Shown: in pieces, positions 1-5,337 of the stretch
Numbering within the stretch: the first letter of the stretch is position 1
How the letters are laid out: each line of letters begins with the position of its first letter
Assembly: GCA_963703555.1 (NCBI GenBank)
Contig: CAVPEV010000053.1
Coordinates: 1-6,102, forward strand
DNA: 6,102 bases
Source of the DNA: CAVPEV01 sp963703555
GTDB taxonomy: Bacteria; Actinomycetota; Actinomycetes; Actinomycetales; Cellulomonadaceae
Reading direction: 5' to 3'
Position numbers and translations under genes: made by a program
The notes under the pieces: generated by a model
What the model was told of the DNA's origin: nothing
What the model saw: the letters and a program-made list of their open reading frames with translations, nothing else
Database searches by the model: none

Positions 1-221
1 GGTGGGTGCAGCTGCTCGGCGAGGTCGTCCTGCAGGGCCTGGGGATGCGCCACAACGACCTGCCGAAGATCGGGCGCATCGACCACGCCCGGGCCCGGCG
101 CGTGCACGTGCGGGTGCCGGGCTCCGAGCAGGTCCAGGTGGACGGCGAGATCGTCGGCCGGGTCAAGGAGCTGACCGCCTGGGTCGACCCGGGGGCGCTG
201 GTCGTGCGGGTGGCCGCCTGA
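1..221 (+). CDS. Diacylglycerol kinase/YegS-like lipid kinase, C-terminal fragment
   Basis: Only the last 72 or so codons are in the window; the reading frame enters at base 3 and ends at TGA 219-221. The visible tail reads as the final beta-rich domain of the DAGK/LCB5 (YegS-like) lipid kinases: a basic strand (RARRVHVRV), then the signature VQVDGEIVG, then the closing strand DPGALVVRVAA. In this family the N-terminal domain, not visible here, binds ATP and the C-terminal domain helps bind the lipid; members phosphorylate diacylglycerol or related lipids at the membrane. The VDGE block followed by PGAL near the C-terminus is the main support. It converges on pheA with a 63-bp gap. The 3' end is duplicated in tandem just past the stop (see repeat). 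The exact lipid substrate cannot be told from this fragment. Confidence 0.75.
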   Translation, partial: WVQLLGEVVLQGLGMRHNDLPKIGRIDHARARRVHVRVPGSEQVQVDGEIVGRVKELTAWVDPGALVVRVAA

Positions 222-254
222 CGGCGCTGGTCGTCCGGGTGGCCGCCTGGCGGC
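194..254. repeat. 29-bp-period tandem duplication across the kinase stop codon
   Basis: Bases 194-225 and 223-254 are the same 32-base string apart from two differences (G206 versus C235, and A221 versus G250). The period is 29 bp, so the copies are in different frames. The first copy encodes the last residues of the kinase (ALVVRVAA) and its TGA; in the second copy the matching triplet is TGG and lies in the intergenic gap. This looks like a recent small tandem duplication of the gene end. Confidence 0.85.
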
Positions 255-261
255 CAGGCCC

Positions 262-279
262 GGGCGTCGGCCGACGCCC
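262..279. terminator. 18-bp perfect palindrome between convergent genes, probable terminator
   Basis: GGGCGTCGGCCGACGCCC is a perfect inverted repeat with two 9-base arms and no spacer. It lies 6 bases beyond the pheA stop on the minus strand and 41 bases beyond the kinase stop on the plus strand. A second GC-rich hairpin (GGCCGCC / GGCGGCC, 241-255) sits beside it. There is no T tract on either strand, so this would be the U-less hairpin type often seen in actinomycetes. Its function is inferred from position and symmetry; part of the folded RNA would involve only 3-4 fewer pairs because a zero-base loop cannot form. Confidence 0.55.
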
Positions 280-284
280 TGCCC

Positions 285-1250
285 TCAGACGGCGGTGCCG
301 GCCCGCACCGCGCGCAGCCAGCTACGGGCGGCGGCGAACTCCGCATCGGACGTGCCCTGGTGGACGGTCTGGCGCACGTCGTCGGCCCGGGGGTACGAGC
401 CGAGGAACCGCACCTGGGGGCACGTCCTGCGCAGCCCCATGAGCGCCTCGCCCATCCGTTCCTCGGCCACGTGCCCCTCGGCGTCGATGGAGAACGAGTA
501 GCGGCCCAGCGCGTCCCCGGCCGGCCGGGACTCGATCCGCGACAGGTTCACCCCGCGGGCGGCGAACTGCTCGAGCATCCGCAGCAGGGCGCCGGCCTCG
601 TCGTCGGGCAGGTGGACGACGAGGGTCGTCTTGTCCGCTCCGGTGGGTGCCGGCACGTCGCCGGGATGCCCGACCACGACGAACCTGGTCATCGCGTTGT
701 CGTTGTCCGCCACCCCGGTCGCCAGGGCGTGCAGCCCGTAGTGCTCGACGGCCGGCGGCGGGACCAGCGCCGCGTCGAACGGCAGCCCGGGCGGGCTGCC
801 GCCCTGCGCGTGCGCCGCCTCGTGCTCGGCGAGCAGTGCCGCCGGAGCGGTGTTGGACGTGGCGGGCACGTGCACGGCCGTCGGCAGGTGCTCGTGGAGC
901 CACCGGCGGCACTGCACCCAGGCGTGCGGGTGAGCGCTGACCCGGTGCACCTCGGCCAGGGTCACGCCGGCGGGCGCGGCCAGCACGAAGCTCACCGGGA
1001 CGAGCACCTCGCGCAGCAGCACCAGGGGCTCGCCGGTCGCCAGGGCGTCGAGGGTCTGGGTCACACCGCCCTCAGCGGTGCTCTCGATCGCGACGACGGC
1101 GCGGTCCGCCGCGCCCGCGCGCACCGCCTCGATCGCCGAGACCACGTCCACCTGGGGCAGCAGCACCGCGTCGGCGGGATCCACCACCTGGCGCAGCGCC
1201 GTCTCGGTGAACGTCCCCGCCGGGCCCAGGTAGGCGTAGCGCAGCGGCAT
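285..1250 (-). CDS. pheA: Prephenate dehydratase (PDT domain plus ACT domain)
   Basis: This 321-aa cytosolic enzyme converts prephenate to phenylpyruvate, the committed step of phenylalanine synthesis. The PDT catalytic domain covers about residues 1-195: the opening YLGPAGTFTE (6-15), SAHPHAWVQC (105-114) and the TRF motif (188-190) with the catalytic Thr188. A C-terminal ACT domain (about 207-290) carries the GALL (220-223) and ESRP (240-243) motifs that bind phenylalanine for feedback inhibition. There is no chorismate mutase domain, so it is the monofunctional actinobacterial form. I chose ATG 1250 over an upstream in-frame GTG at 1283 because GAGGAGG (1261-1267) lies 10 bases upstream and the product then begins directly at the family N-terminus. 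One oddity is that the usual IENS/T motif reads IEST (55-58), so the conserved Asn is Ser57. A roughly 10-residue Gly/Pro-rich insert lies near 148-158. Confidence 0.97.
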   Translation of the reverse strand: MPLRYAYLGPAGTFTETALRQVVDPADAVLLPQVDVVSAIEAVRAGAADRAVVAIESTAEGGVTQTLDALATGEPLVLLREVLVPVSFVLAAPAGVTLAEVHRVSAHPHAWVQCRRWLHEHLPTAVHVPATSNTAPAALLAEHEAAHAQGGSPPGLPFDAALVPPPAVEHYGLHALATGVADNDNAMTRFVVVGHPGDVPAPTGADKTTLVVHLPDDEAGALLRMLEQFAARGVNLSRIESRPAGDALGRYSFSIDAEGHVAEERMGEALMGLRRTCPQVRFLGSYPRADDVRQTVHQGTSDAEFAAARSWLRAVRAGTAV

Positions 1251-1260
1251 CGGTCGTGGC

Positions 1261-1267
1261 CCTCCTC
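1261..1267 (-). promoter_or_regulatory. Ribosome binding site of pheA
   Basis: On the minus strand this reads GAGGAGG, a strong match to the anti-16S sequence, 10 bases before ATG 1250. It decides the start of pheA in favour of the ATG at 1250. Confidence 0.75.
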
Positions 1268-1339
1268 GCCCGCAGGTCGGCACCGGCCCGGCTCCGGCGC
1301 TGGCCGCCGAGCCCGGGCGGACCGTCCCGCGCGGGCCCG

Positions 1340-1345
1340 AGCGTA
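1340..1345 (-). promoter_or_regulatory. Candidate -10 box for pheA
   Basis: The minus strand reads TACGCT, matching the actinobacterial TANNNT consensus. It would start transcription near 1333, giving a leader of about 80 bases before pheA. No convincing -35 box is visible. It lies only 9 bases from the oppositely directed -10 candidate at 1355-1360, so the two promoters would overlap and could interfere with each other. Confidence 0.35.
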
Positions 1346-1354
1346 GTGCGCCCG

Positions 1355-1360
1355 TACCCT
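1355..1360 (+). promoter_or_regulatory. -10 box of a probable leaderless promoter for the membrane protein gene
   Basis: TACCCT matches TANNNT and ends 6 bases before GTG 1367. In actinomycetes this spacing places the transcription start on the first base of the start codon, giving a leaderless mRNA. No Shine-Dalgarno sequence is present upstream of GTG 1367, which agrees. No clear -35 hexamer is seen. Confidence 0.55.
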
Positions 1361-1366
1361 GGTCCG

Positions 1367-3880
1367 GTGCCGAGGTCCAGGGTCCCCGAGCCGGTGACCC
1401 CCGCTGCCCGGCCGGGACGACGTGCGGTCGCGCTGCTCGCCGCCGCGCTCGCCGGCACCGCGACGCTGCTCGGGGCCGCGCCCGCCATGGCGTCCCCGAC
1501 CGTCCGCCCCGCAGGTGTCAGCACCCCGGGGGTGACCTCCCCGGGGGTGACCTCCCCGGGGGTGACCTCCCCGGCCGATGCCCACCCGACGCCGGCCGGC
1601 AGCTCGCAGGCCGCCGAGGTCGCGCCGGGCACGTCCAAGGTGGTGCTCGTCGGGACGGCCGGGCTGCGGTGGGACGACATCGGCACCCTCGTCACCCCGA
1701 CCCTGTGGTCGTTGTCCCGCACCGGCGCGGTCGGGGTCACCGTGGTGCGCAGCGTGCGGGCGTCGGCCTGCCCGGCCGACGGCTGGCTGGCCGTGTCCGC
1801 CGGCAACCGCGCCGCCGGCCCGCTCACCCCGGACGGCTCGTGCCGGACCCTGCGTGACCCGGGCGCCGACGGTGCGGTACCCGACTGGTCGCAGCTGCGC
1901 GACACGGTCGCCGCACAGTCCTACGACGCACAGCTGGGGGTGCTGGGCGACACGCTGCGCCGCGGCGGTGTCACCGCAGCCGGGATCGGCCCCGGGGCGG
2001 CGATCGCGCTCGCGGCGGCGGACGGGACCACCGTCGGCCCGACGGTGCCCCTGCCCACCTCGCCCGCGCAGCTGCGCCGGGACGTCACCACCGCCCTGGA
2101 CGGGGCCGACCTGGTCGTGGTGGACGTCGGGGCGCTCCGCGACCCCGGCTACGCGACCCGGAGCGCGCCCGACGGTGCGGCGCCCGCCGGTGCGGCGGAC
2201 CTCACCCGGGACCCGGGCGCCGAGGTGGTGATCGACCCGAGCCGGTCGGAGCAGGCCCGGACCATCGACGCCCGGGTGCGCGCCGTGCTCGACGCGGCAG
2301 GCGCCACCCGTGGGGACGTGAGCCTGCTCGTCGTCTCCCTCGCCGACTCCGACCGCAGACCGTTCCTGCAGCTCGCCGCCGTCACCGGCCCCCTCGCACG
2401 CAGCACCGACAGCACCACGGACGGGCTCCTGGCCTCGCGCTCCACCCGCCAGCCCGGCTACCTGCAGGCCACCGACGTCGCCCCCACCCTGCTCGAGGCG
2501 CTGGGCGTGCGGGACCTGGCACCCGCCGGCCGGCTGGTCGGCGCACCGGTCACCGCCGTCGCGGGACCGCCGACCGCCGCGGCCCGCGTGCAGACCCTGC
2601 TCGACGCGCAGCTCCATGCACAGGTCACCCGCCCGCTGGTGGCCCGGTTCTACGTGCTCTACGTCCTCCTCAACCTGCTCCTGTACGCCTTCGTCACCGT
2701 GGGCCTCGACGGCCGCGCCCTGGCTCGCTGGCGCCGGGTCCTCGACGGCCGGTGGGGCGCCCGGCGCGGGCTGCTCGCCGCGACGGCCGACCCCCACCGC
2801 GTGCTCGAGGCGCTGCGGGTCACCGGGGTGGCGGTCGCCGCGGTGCCGGTCGCCTCCTTCCTGGCCAACCTCCTGCCCTGGTGGCGGATGCAGCCGGCCG
2901 GCTGGGCGCTCGCGGCGGCGACGGTCACCTGGGTGGTGCTCGTCACGGCTCTGGCGCTGGTGCCGCTCTGGCGGCACTGGCTGCTCGGCCCGCTCGGCGT
3001 GGTGGCCGCCGTCACCACCGTGGTCATCGCCGCCGATGTGGCCACCGGCGCCCGGCTGCAGCTGTCGGCGGTGATGGGTACCCAGCCGCTGGTGGCCGGC
3101 CGGTTCTACGGGTTCAACAACACCGCGTTCACCCTGGTCGCCACCGCTTCTCTGCTGCTTGCAGCAGCGCTGGCGAACCCGCTGGTGGTCCGGGGACAGC
3201 GACGCGCAGCAGCGGGTGTCGTGGCCGCGCTCGGGCTCGTCGTCGTCCTGCTCGACGGTCTGCCGTCGGTCGGGGCGGACTTCGGCGGCCCCCCGGCGCT
3301 GGTGCCGGGCTTCGCGCTGCTCGCGCTCCTGGCCGGCGGCGTCCGGCTCACCTGGCGGCGCGTGCTGGGGGTGCTCACAGCGGGCGGGCTCGCCGTGGCG
3401 GGGTTCGCGGTCCTGGACTGGACCCGCCCGCAGGACCAGCGCACCCACCTGGGCGGATTCGTCGACACCGTGCTGTCCGGGGGGCTCTGGCCGGTGGTCA
3501 GCCGCAAGCTGCAGCAGAACCTCCACAACCTCGTCGGCAGCGAGCTGACCGTCCTCGCCGTGGGCGGCCTCGTCGTGCTGCTGCTCGTGCTCGGCCGGCC
3601 GCTGCGCGCCGCGGTCGGCGCGGCCGACGGCGGCCCGTACGGCTGGCTGTCCGGCGGAGCACCGCTCGCGCGGCTCGGCACCGACGCGCCCATGCTGCAC
3701 CACAGCCTGGTCGCGTTGGCCGTGACCCTGGGCATCGGCTTCGCGATCAACGACTCGGGCATCGCGATCCCGGCGAACGGCATCGCGATCCTCGTCCCGC
3801 TCCTGGTGGCCGCGACCGCCAACTGGATGCTGCTACTGCGACCGGGCCGGTCGGTCAGCCGCTCCCCCGACGCGGCCTGA
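1367..3880 (+). CDS. Exported alkaline phosphatase-like domain fused to a polytopic membrane domain
   Basis: This 837-aa envelope protein has no recognised gene name. Residues 1-42 are a signal peptide (basic PGRR, then a hydrophobic VALLAAALAGTATLLGAAPA stretch, cleavage near AMA). A PGVTS repeat linker (about 47-69) follows. Residues 90-400 resemble the alkaline phosphatase superfamily core: VVLVGTAGLRWDDI (92-105), DLVVVDVGALRD (248-259), LLVVSLAD (320-327) and the late motif ATDVAPTLLEALGV (368-381). The expected metal-binding Asp, DHG and His residues are missing, so it may be non-catalytic. About 11 membrane segments follow (425-447, 486-505, 512-533, 537-558, 585-604, 614-632, 643-661, 666-684, 726-744, 779-797, 800-822), with loop motifs GRFYGFNN (578-585), GADFGG (636-641) and AINDSGIAIPANG (793-805). 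I chose GTG 1367 because of its -10 box and because the signal peptide starts there; an ATG at 1256 adds a Pro/Arg-rich non-signal stretch and abuts pheA. Its substrate is unknown. It converges on the glycosyltransferase gene. Confidence 0.85.
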   Translation: MPRSRVPEPVTPAARPGRRAVALLAAALAGTATLLGAAPAMASPTVRPAGVSTPGVTSPGVTSPGVTSPADAHPTPAGSSQAAEVAPGTSKVVLVGTAGLRWDDIGTLVTPTLWSLSRTGAVGVTVVRSVRASACPADGWLAVSAGNRAAGPLTPDGSCRTLRDPGADGAVPDWSQLRDTVAAQSYDAQLGVLGDTLRRGGVTAAGIGPGAAIALAAADGTTVGPTVPLPTSPAQLRRDVTTALDGADLVVVDVGALRDPGYATRSAPDGAAPAGAADLTRDPGAEVVIDPSRSEQARTIDARVRAVLDAAGATRGDVSLLVVSLADSDRRPFLQLAAVTGPLARSTDSTTDGLLASRSTRQPGYLQATDVAPTLLEALGVRDLAPAGRLVGAPVTAVAGPPTAAARVQTLLDAQLHAQVTRPLVARFYVLYVLLNLLLYAFVTVGLDGRALARWRRVLDGRWGARRGLLAATADPHRVLEALRVTGVAVAAVPVASFLANLLPWWRMQPAGWALAAATVTWVVLVTALALVPLWRHWLLGPLGVVAAVTTVVIAADVATGARLQLSAVMGTQPLVAGRFYGFNNTAFTLVATASLLLAAALANPLVVRGQRRAAAGVVAALGLVVVLLDGLPSVGADFGGPPALVPGFALLALLAGGVRLTWRRVLGVLTAGGLAVAGFAVLDWTRPQDQRTHLGGFVDTVLSGGLWPVVSRKLQQNLHNLVGSELTVLAVGGLVVLLLVLGRPLRAAVGAADGGPYGWLSGGAPLARLGTDAPMLHHSLVALAVTLGIGFAINDSGIAIPANGIAILVPLLVAATANWMLLLRPGRSVSRSPDAA
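1526..1574 (+). repeat. Three perfect 15-bp tandem repeats encoding PGVTS
   Basis: The unit CCGGGGGTGACCTCC occurs three times without a mismatch (1526-1540, 1541-1555, 1556-1570), followed by CCGG of a fourth. A degenerate unit (AGVST) precedes it. The period is a multiple of three, so copy-number change keeps the frame and only lengthens or shortens the extracytoplasmic linker just after the signal peptide. Confidence 0.9.
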
Positions 3881-4652
3881 TCGCGCCGGCCACGGCCCCG
3901 CCGGCCGCCCGCGCCCGGCGCGCGGCGATCGCCACCTGTACGTCGCGGTACTGCGCCGCCCGGTGCAGCTGGCCCCGCAGGTCGGACCCCGAGGCACGGT
4001 GCCGCAGGTCGCAGGGCACCTCGATCGGTCGGAACCCCTGCCGGACCAGGTCGATCGTCATCCCGGTCTCCACACCCCAGCCGCGGGCCAACGGCGTCGC
4101 CGCCTCGAACGCGTCCCGGGTCAGGCACCGGACGCCGGACAGCGGCTGCTGGGCGGTCCACCCGGTCAACGAGGCGATGGCCCGCCGGGCCGCTCCGACC
4201 ACGAGGCCGTGGCCGCCGGCGGCGGGCTGGGCGGGCAGCAGGGCGATCGCGAGGTCGGCCTCGCCGGAGAGCACCGGCGGCACGAGCGGCGCGGCGTTCA
4301 CCGCCGACTCGCCGAGGTCGCCGTCGAGGAACAGCAGCAGCCGGGCCGGCCGGCCCGGGGCGTCGCGCATGGCGACCACCGCGGCCCCGGTCTCCATCGC
4401 GGCCGCCTTGCCCCGGTTGTGCGAGTGCCGCACGACGACGGCGCCCGCCTCCCGGGCGACGTCCTGCGTGCCGTCCTCGGAGCCGTCGTCGACGACGAGC
4501 ACGAGGTCCACGTGCGGGATGGCGCGGGCCGCGCGCACGGTAGCGGCGATGCGCCGGGACTCGTCCTTGGCCGGCACCACGACGGCCACCCGTTGCGCGG
4601 CACGGTTCGCCCGGTCACGGGCGCCGGTGGCCGAACCTGGAGCGCTGGTCAC
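3855..4652 (-). CDS. Family 2 glycosyltransferase
   Basis: This 265-aa protein has the GT-A fold signatures in order: VAVVVPAKDES (22-32) as the first nucleotide-binding strand, VVDDGSEDGT (53-62), HNRGKAAAMETG (78-89), and LFLDGDLGES (107-116) whose DGD is the metal and nucleotide-sugar binding DxD motif. C-terminal blocks LSGVRCLTR (171-179), GWGVETGMTIDLVRQGF (191-207) and HRASG (218-222) resemble actinobacterial GT2 proteins related to prenyl-phosphate or phosphoglycerate glycosyltransferases. There is no membrane segment, so it should act in the cytosol or at the inner membrane face. GTG 4652 is favoured over the ATG at 4886 because TAGGCT sits 7 bases upstream, and the sequence upstream of 4652 has no family character. 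Its tail overlaps the convergent membrane protein gene by 26 bp. Donor sugar and acceptor cannot be read from the sequence. Confidence 0.9.
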   Translation of the reverse strand: MTSAPGSATGARDRANRAAQRVAVVVPAKDESRRIAATVRAARAIPHVDLVLVVDDGSEDGTQDVAREAGAVVVRHSHNRGKAAAMETGAAVVAMRDAPGRPARLLLFLDGDLGESAVNAAPLVPPVLSGEADLAIALLPAQPAAGGHGLVVGAARRAIASLTGWTAQQPLSGVRCLTRDAFEAATPLARGWGVETGMTIDLVRQGFRPIEVPCDLRHRASGSDLRGQLHRAAQYRDVQVAIAARRARAAGGAVAGAIRPRRGSG

Positions 4653-4659
4653 GCCGGTC

Positions 4660-4665
4660 AGCCTA
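4660..4665 (-). promoter_or_regulatory. -10 box of a probable leaderless promoter for the glycosyltransferase
   Basis: The minus strand reads TAGGCT (TANNNT consensus), 7 bases upstream of GTG 4652. No Shine-Dalgarno sequence lies between, so transcription probably starts at or next to the start codon. No -35 box is evident. Confidence 0.55.
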
Positions 4666-4736
4666 GTCAGCCGGTATGGGTGACTGCTCCTGGGTGAGTG
4701 GTCGCGGGCCGGGGCCTGGCTCACAAGATTCGTGGG

Positions 4737-4773
4737 TTGTCGGGCAGAGTGCTCTGCCCGGCCTATCCGACAA
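4737..4773. repeat. Nested inverted repeat upstream of the glycosyltransferase
   Basis: The core is CGGGCAGAG-TG-CTCTGCCCG (4741-4760), two perfect 9-base arms around 2 bases. An outer pair, TTGTCGG (4737-4743) and CCGACAA (4767-4773), shares bases with the core and could form a competing hairpin. It lies about 75 bases upstream of the glycosyltransferase -10 box. It could be a dimeric regulator site, a terminator or a remnant of mobile DNA; the sequence alone does not decide. Confidence 0.6.
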
Positions 4774-4867
4774 TCGTGGCAGGCCCCGGGCGTTGGCCGC
4801 GGCAGGGATCGAGTGCACGGTCGCGGCGCCAAGACCCGCCCGACCGCCCATCCACCACGGACAAGAC

Positions 4868-4906
4868 GAAGCGCCCGTCCCGACAACCAGCCCGGACGAG
4901 CGCTTC
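4868..4906. terminator. Long hairpin with terminator-like form but no adjacent gene end
   Basis: GAAGCGCCCGTCC (4868-4880) pairs with GGACGAGCGCTTC (4894-4906) with one mismatch in 13, around a 13-base loop. This is strong enough to be an intrinsic terminator of the U-poor actinobacterial kind, or a readthrough blocker in front of the gene at 4970. No gene ends beside it on either strand, so its present role is unclear. Confidence 0.45.
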
Positions 4907-4957
4907 ACCATGCCCTTGACGTAGAGGATGGAAACACCTCCCGAGCTACCTCGTGAC

Positions 4958-4963
4958 AGGGGA
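4958..4963 (+). promoter_or_regulatory. Ribosome binding site for the small secreted-protein gene
   Basis: AGGGGA lies 6 bases before ATG 4970. It supports that start over an in-frame ATG at 4928, which would add residues in front of a clear signal peptide. Confidence 0.5.
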
Positions 4964-4969
4964 CGGGCA

Positions 4970-5334
4970 ATGGTGCACGACGTTGGTGCGCGCCCGTGTG
5001 CGCGCAGATGGTTCCGGTTGGCGAAGGTGGTTCTCAGCGCCGCTCTCGCTCCGTCCTTCGGGTTCGCGTTCACCTCGCCGGCGACCGCGGCACCGCCGTC
5101 GGATGACAAGACGATCGCTGCGGCGCTGGATGCAGCCGGGCGCGGTGACACGACGCAGCTGGAGACGCTGCTCAACGGGCCGCTGGCGGACCAGACGCGG
5201 GCAGTTCCGCATGCCCCTGGCTTGAGAAGCGTGGCGACTCCACGCCGAAGAAGCAGGCGAAGTTCGCGGTGCAGCCGCAGGGTGTCGTGCAGCCGTTGAG
5301 CACCGGGAAGTACGACTACTACTGCACGTCGTAG
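4970..5334 (+). pseudogene. Small signal-peptide protein, frameshifted
   Basis: I do not recognise the family. From ATG 4970 the frame encodes a clear Sec signal peptide: a basic region (ARRWFRLAK), a hydrophobic stretch (VVLSAALAPSFGFAF) and a likely cleavage after SPATA. A soluble segment follows (APPSDDKTIAAALDAAGRGD, then QLETLLNGPLADQTR). After about 5200 that frame turns into Arg/Ser-rich text typical of an out-of-frame read. Good coding character continues in another frame: EKRGDSTPKKQAKFAVQPQG, then VVQPLSTGKYDYYCTS, ending at TAG 5332-5334, with G or C in about nine of ten third positions. One missing base near 5215-5222 would join the two parts into about 121 residues. The gene ends within a few bases of the suggested insertion-sequence boundary, so the natural C-terminus may be lost. 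A sequencing error could also explain the shift. Confidence 0.5.
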
Positions 5335-5337
5335 TCG
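5311..5337. repeat. Inverted repeat at the suggested insertion-sequence boundary
   Basis: CGACTAC (5313-5319) is complementary to GTAGTCG (5331-5337), and TACGAC (5311-5316) to GTCGTA (5328-5333), giving two alternative registers of one hairpin at the very end of the secreted-protein gene. It may act as a terminator or may have been an insertion target, since some IS30-family elements prefer palindromic sites. Confidence 0.5.

Larger units (their letters stand above)
4666..4969. other. Intergenic stretch without a convincing gene
   Basis: Between the two divergent genes I see no coding region with good codon bias and family character. It holds two inverted repeats (4737-4773 and 4868-4906), and the heptamer CCGACAA occurs at 4767-4773 and 4880-4886, with its complement at 4737-4743. 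A minus-strand open frame crosses the stretch but has no plausible ribosome site or recognisable product. It may be a remnant of deleted DNA next to the insertion sequence. Confidence 0.6.

Noticed and set aside
360..1346. Plus-strand open frame opposite pheA
   Set aside because: Antisense shadow of a confidently assigned enzyme gene; its His/Arg/Gly-rich product has no family character.
1526..1574. CRISPR-like short repeats
   Set aside because: The 15-bp units are directly adjacent with no spacers and encode an in-frame protein linker.
1061..3703. Very long minus-strand open frame (880 codons) opposite the membrane protein gene
   Set aside because: Its product is an unbroken mix of Gly, Arg, His, Gln and Glu without any domain, as expected from the antisense of a GC-rich gene; it also overlaps the start of pheA in the wrong frame.
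2752..4683. Long plus-strand open frame across the convergent gene ends
   Set aside because: It is Ala/Arg/Gly-rich, crosses two well-supported genes on both strands, and lacks any recognisable motif or ribosome site.
4737..4773. tRNA or structured RNA gene at the nested inverted repeat
   Set aside because: No cloverleaf, TTCGA-type T-loop or acceptor stem can be laid out around it.
4663..5175. Minus-strand open frame with the text SILYVKGMVKRSS
   Set aside because: It runs through two hairpins and over the signal-peptide gene, has no ribosome site at its start, and is not recognisable as a family.
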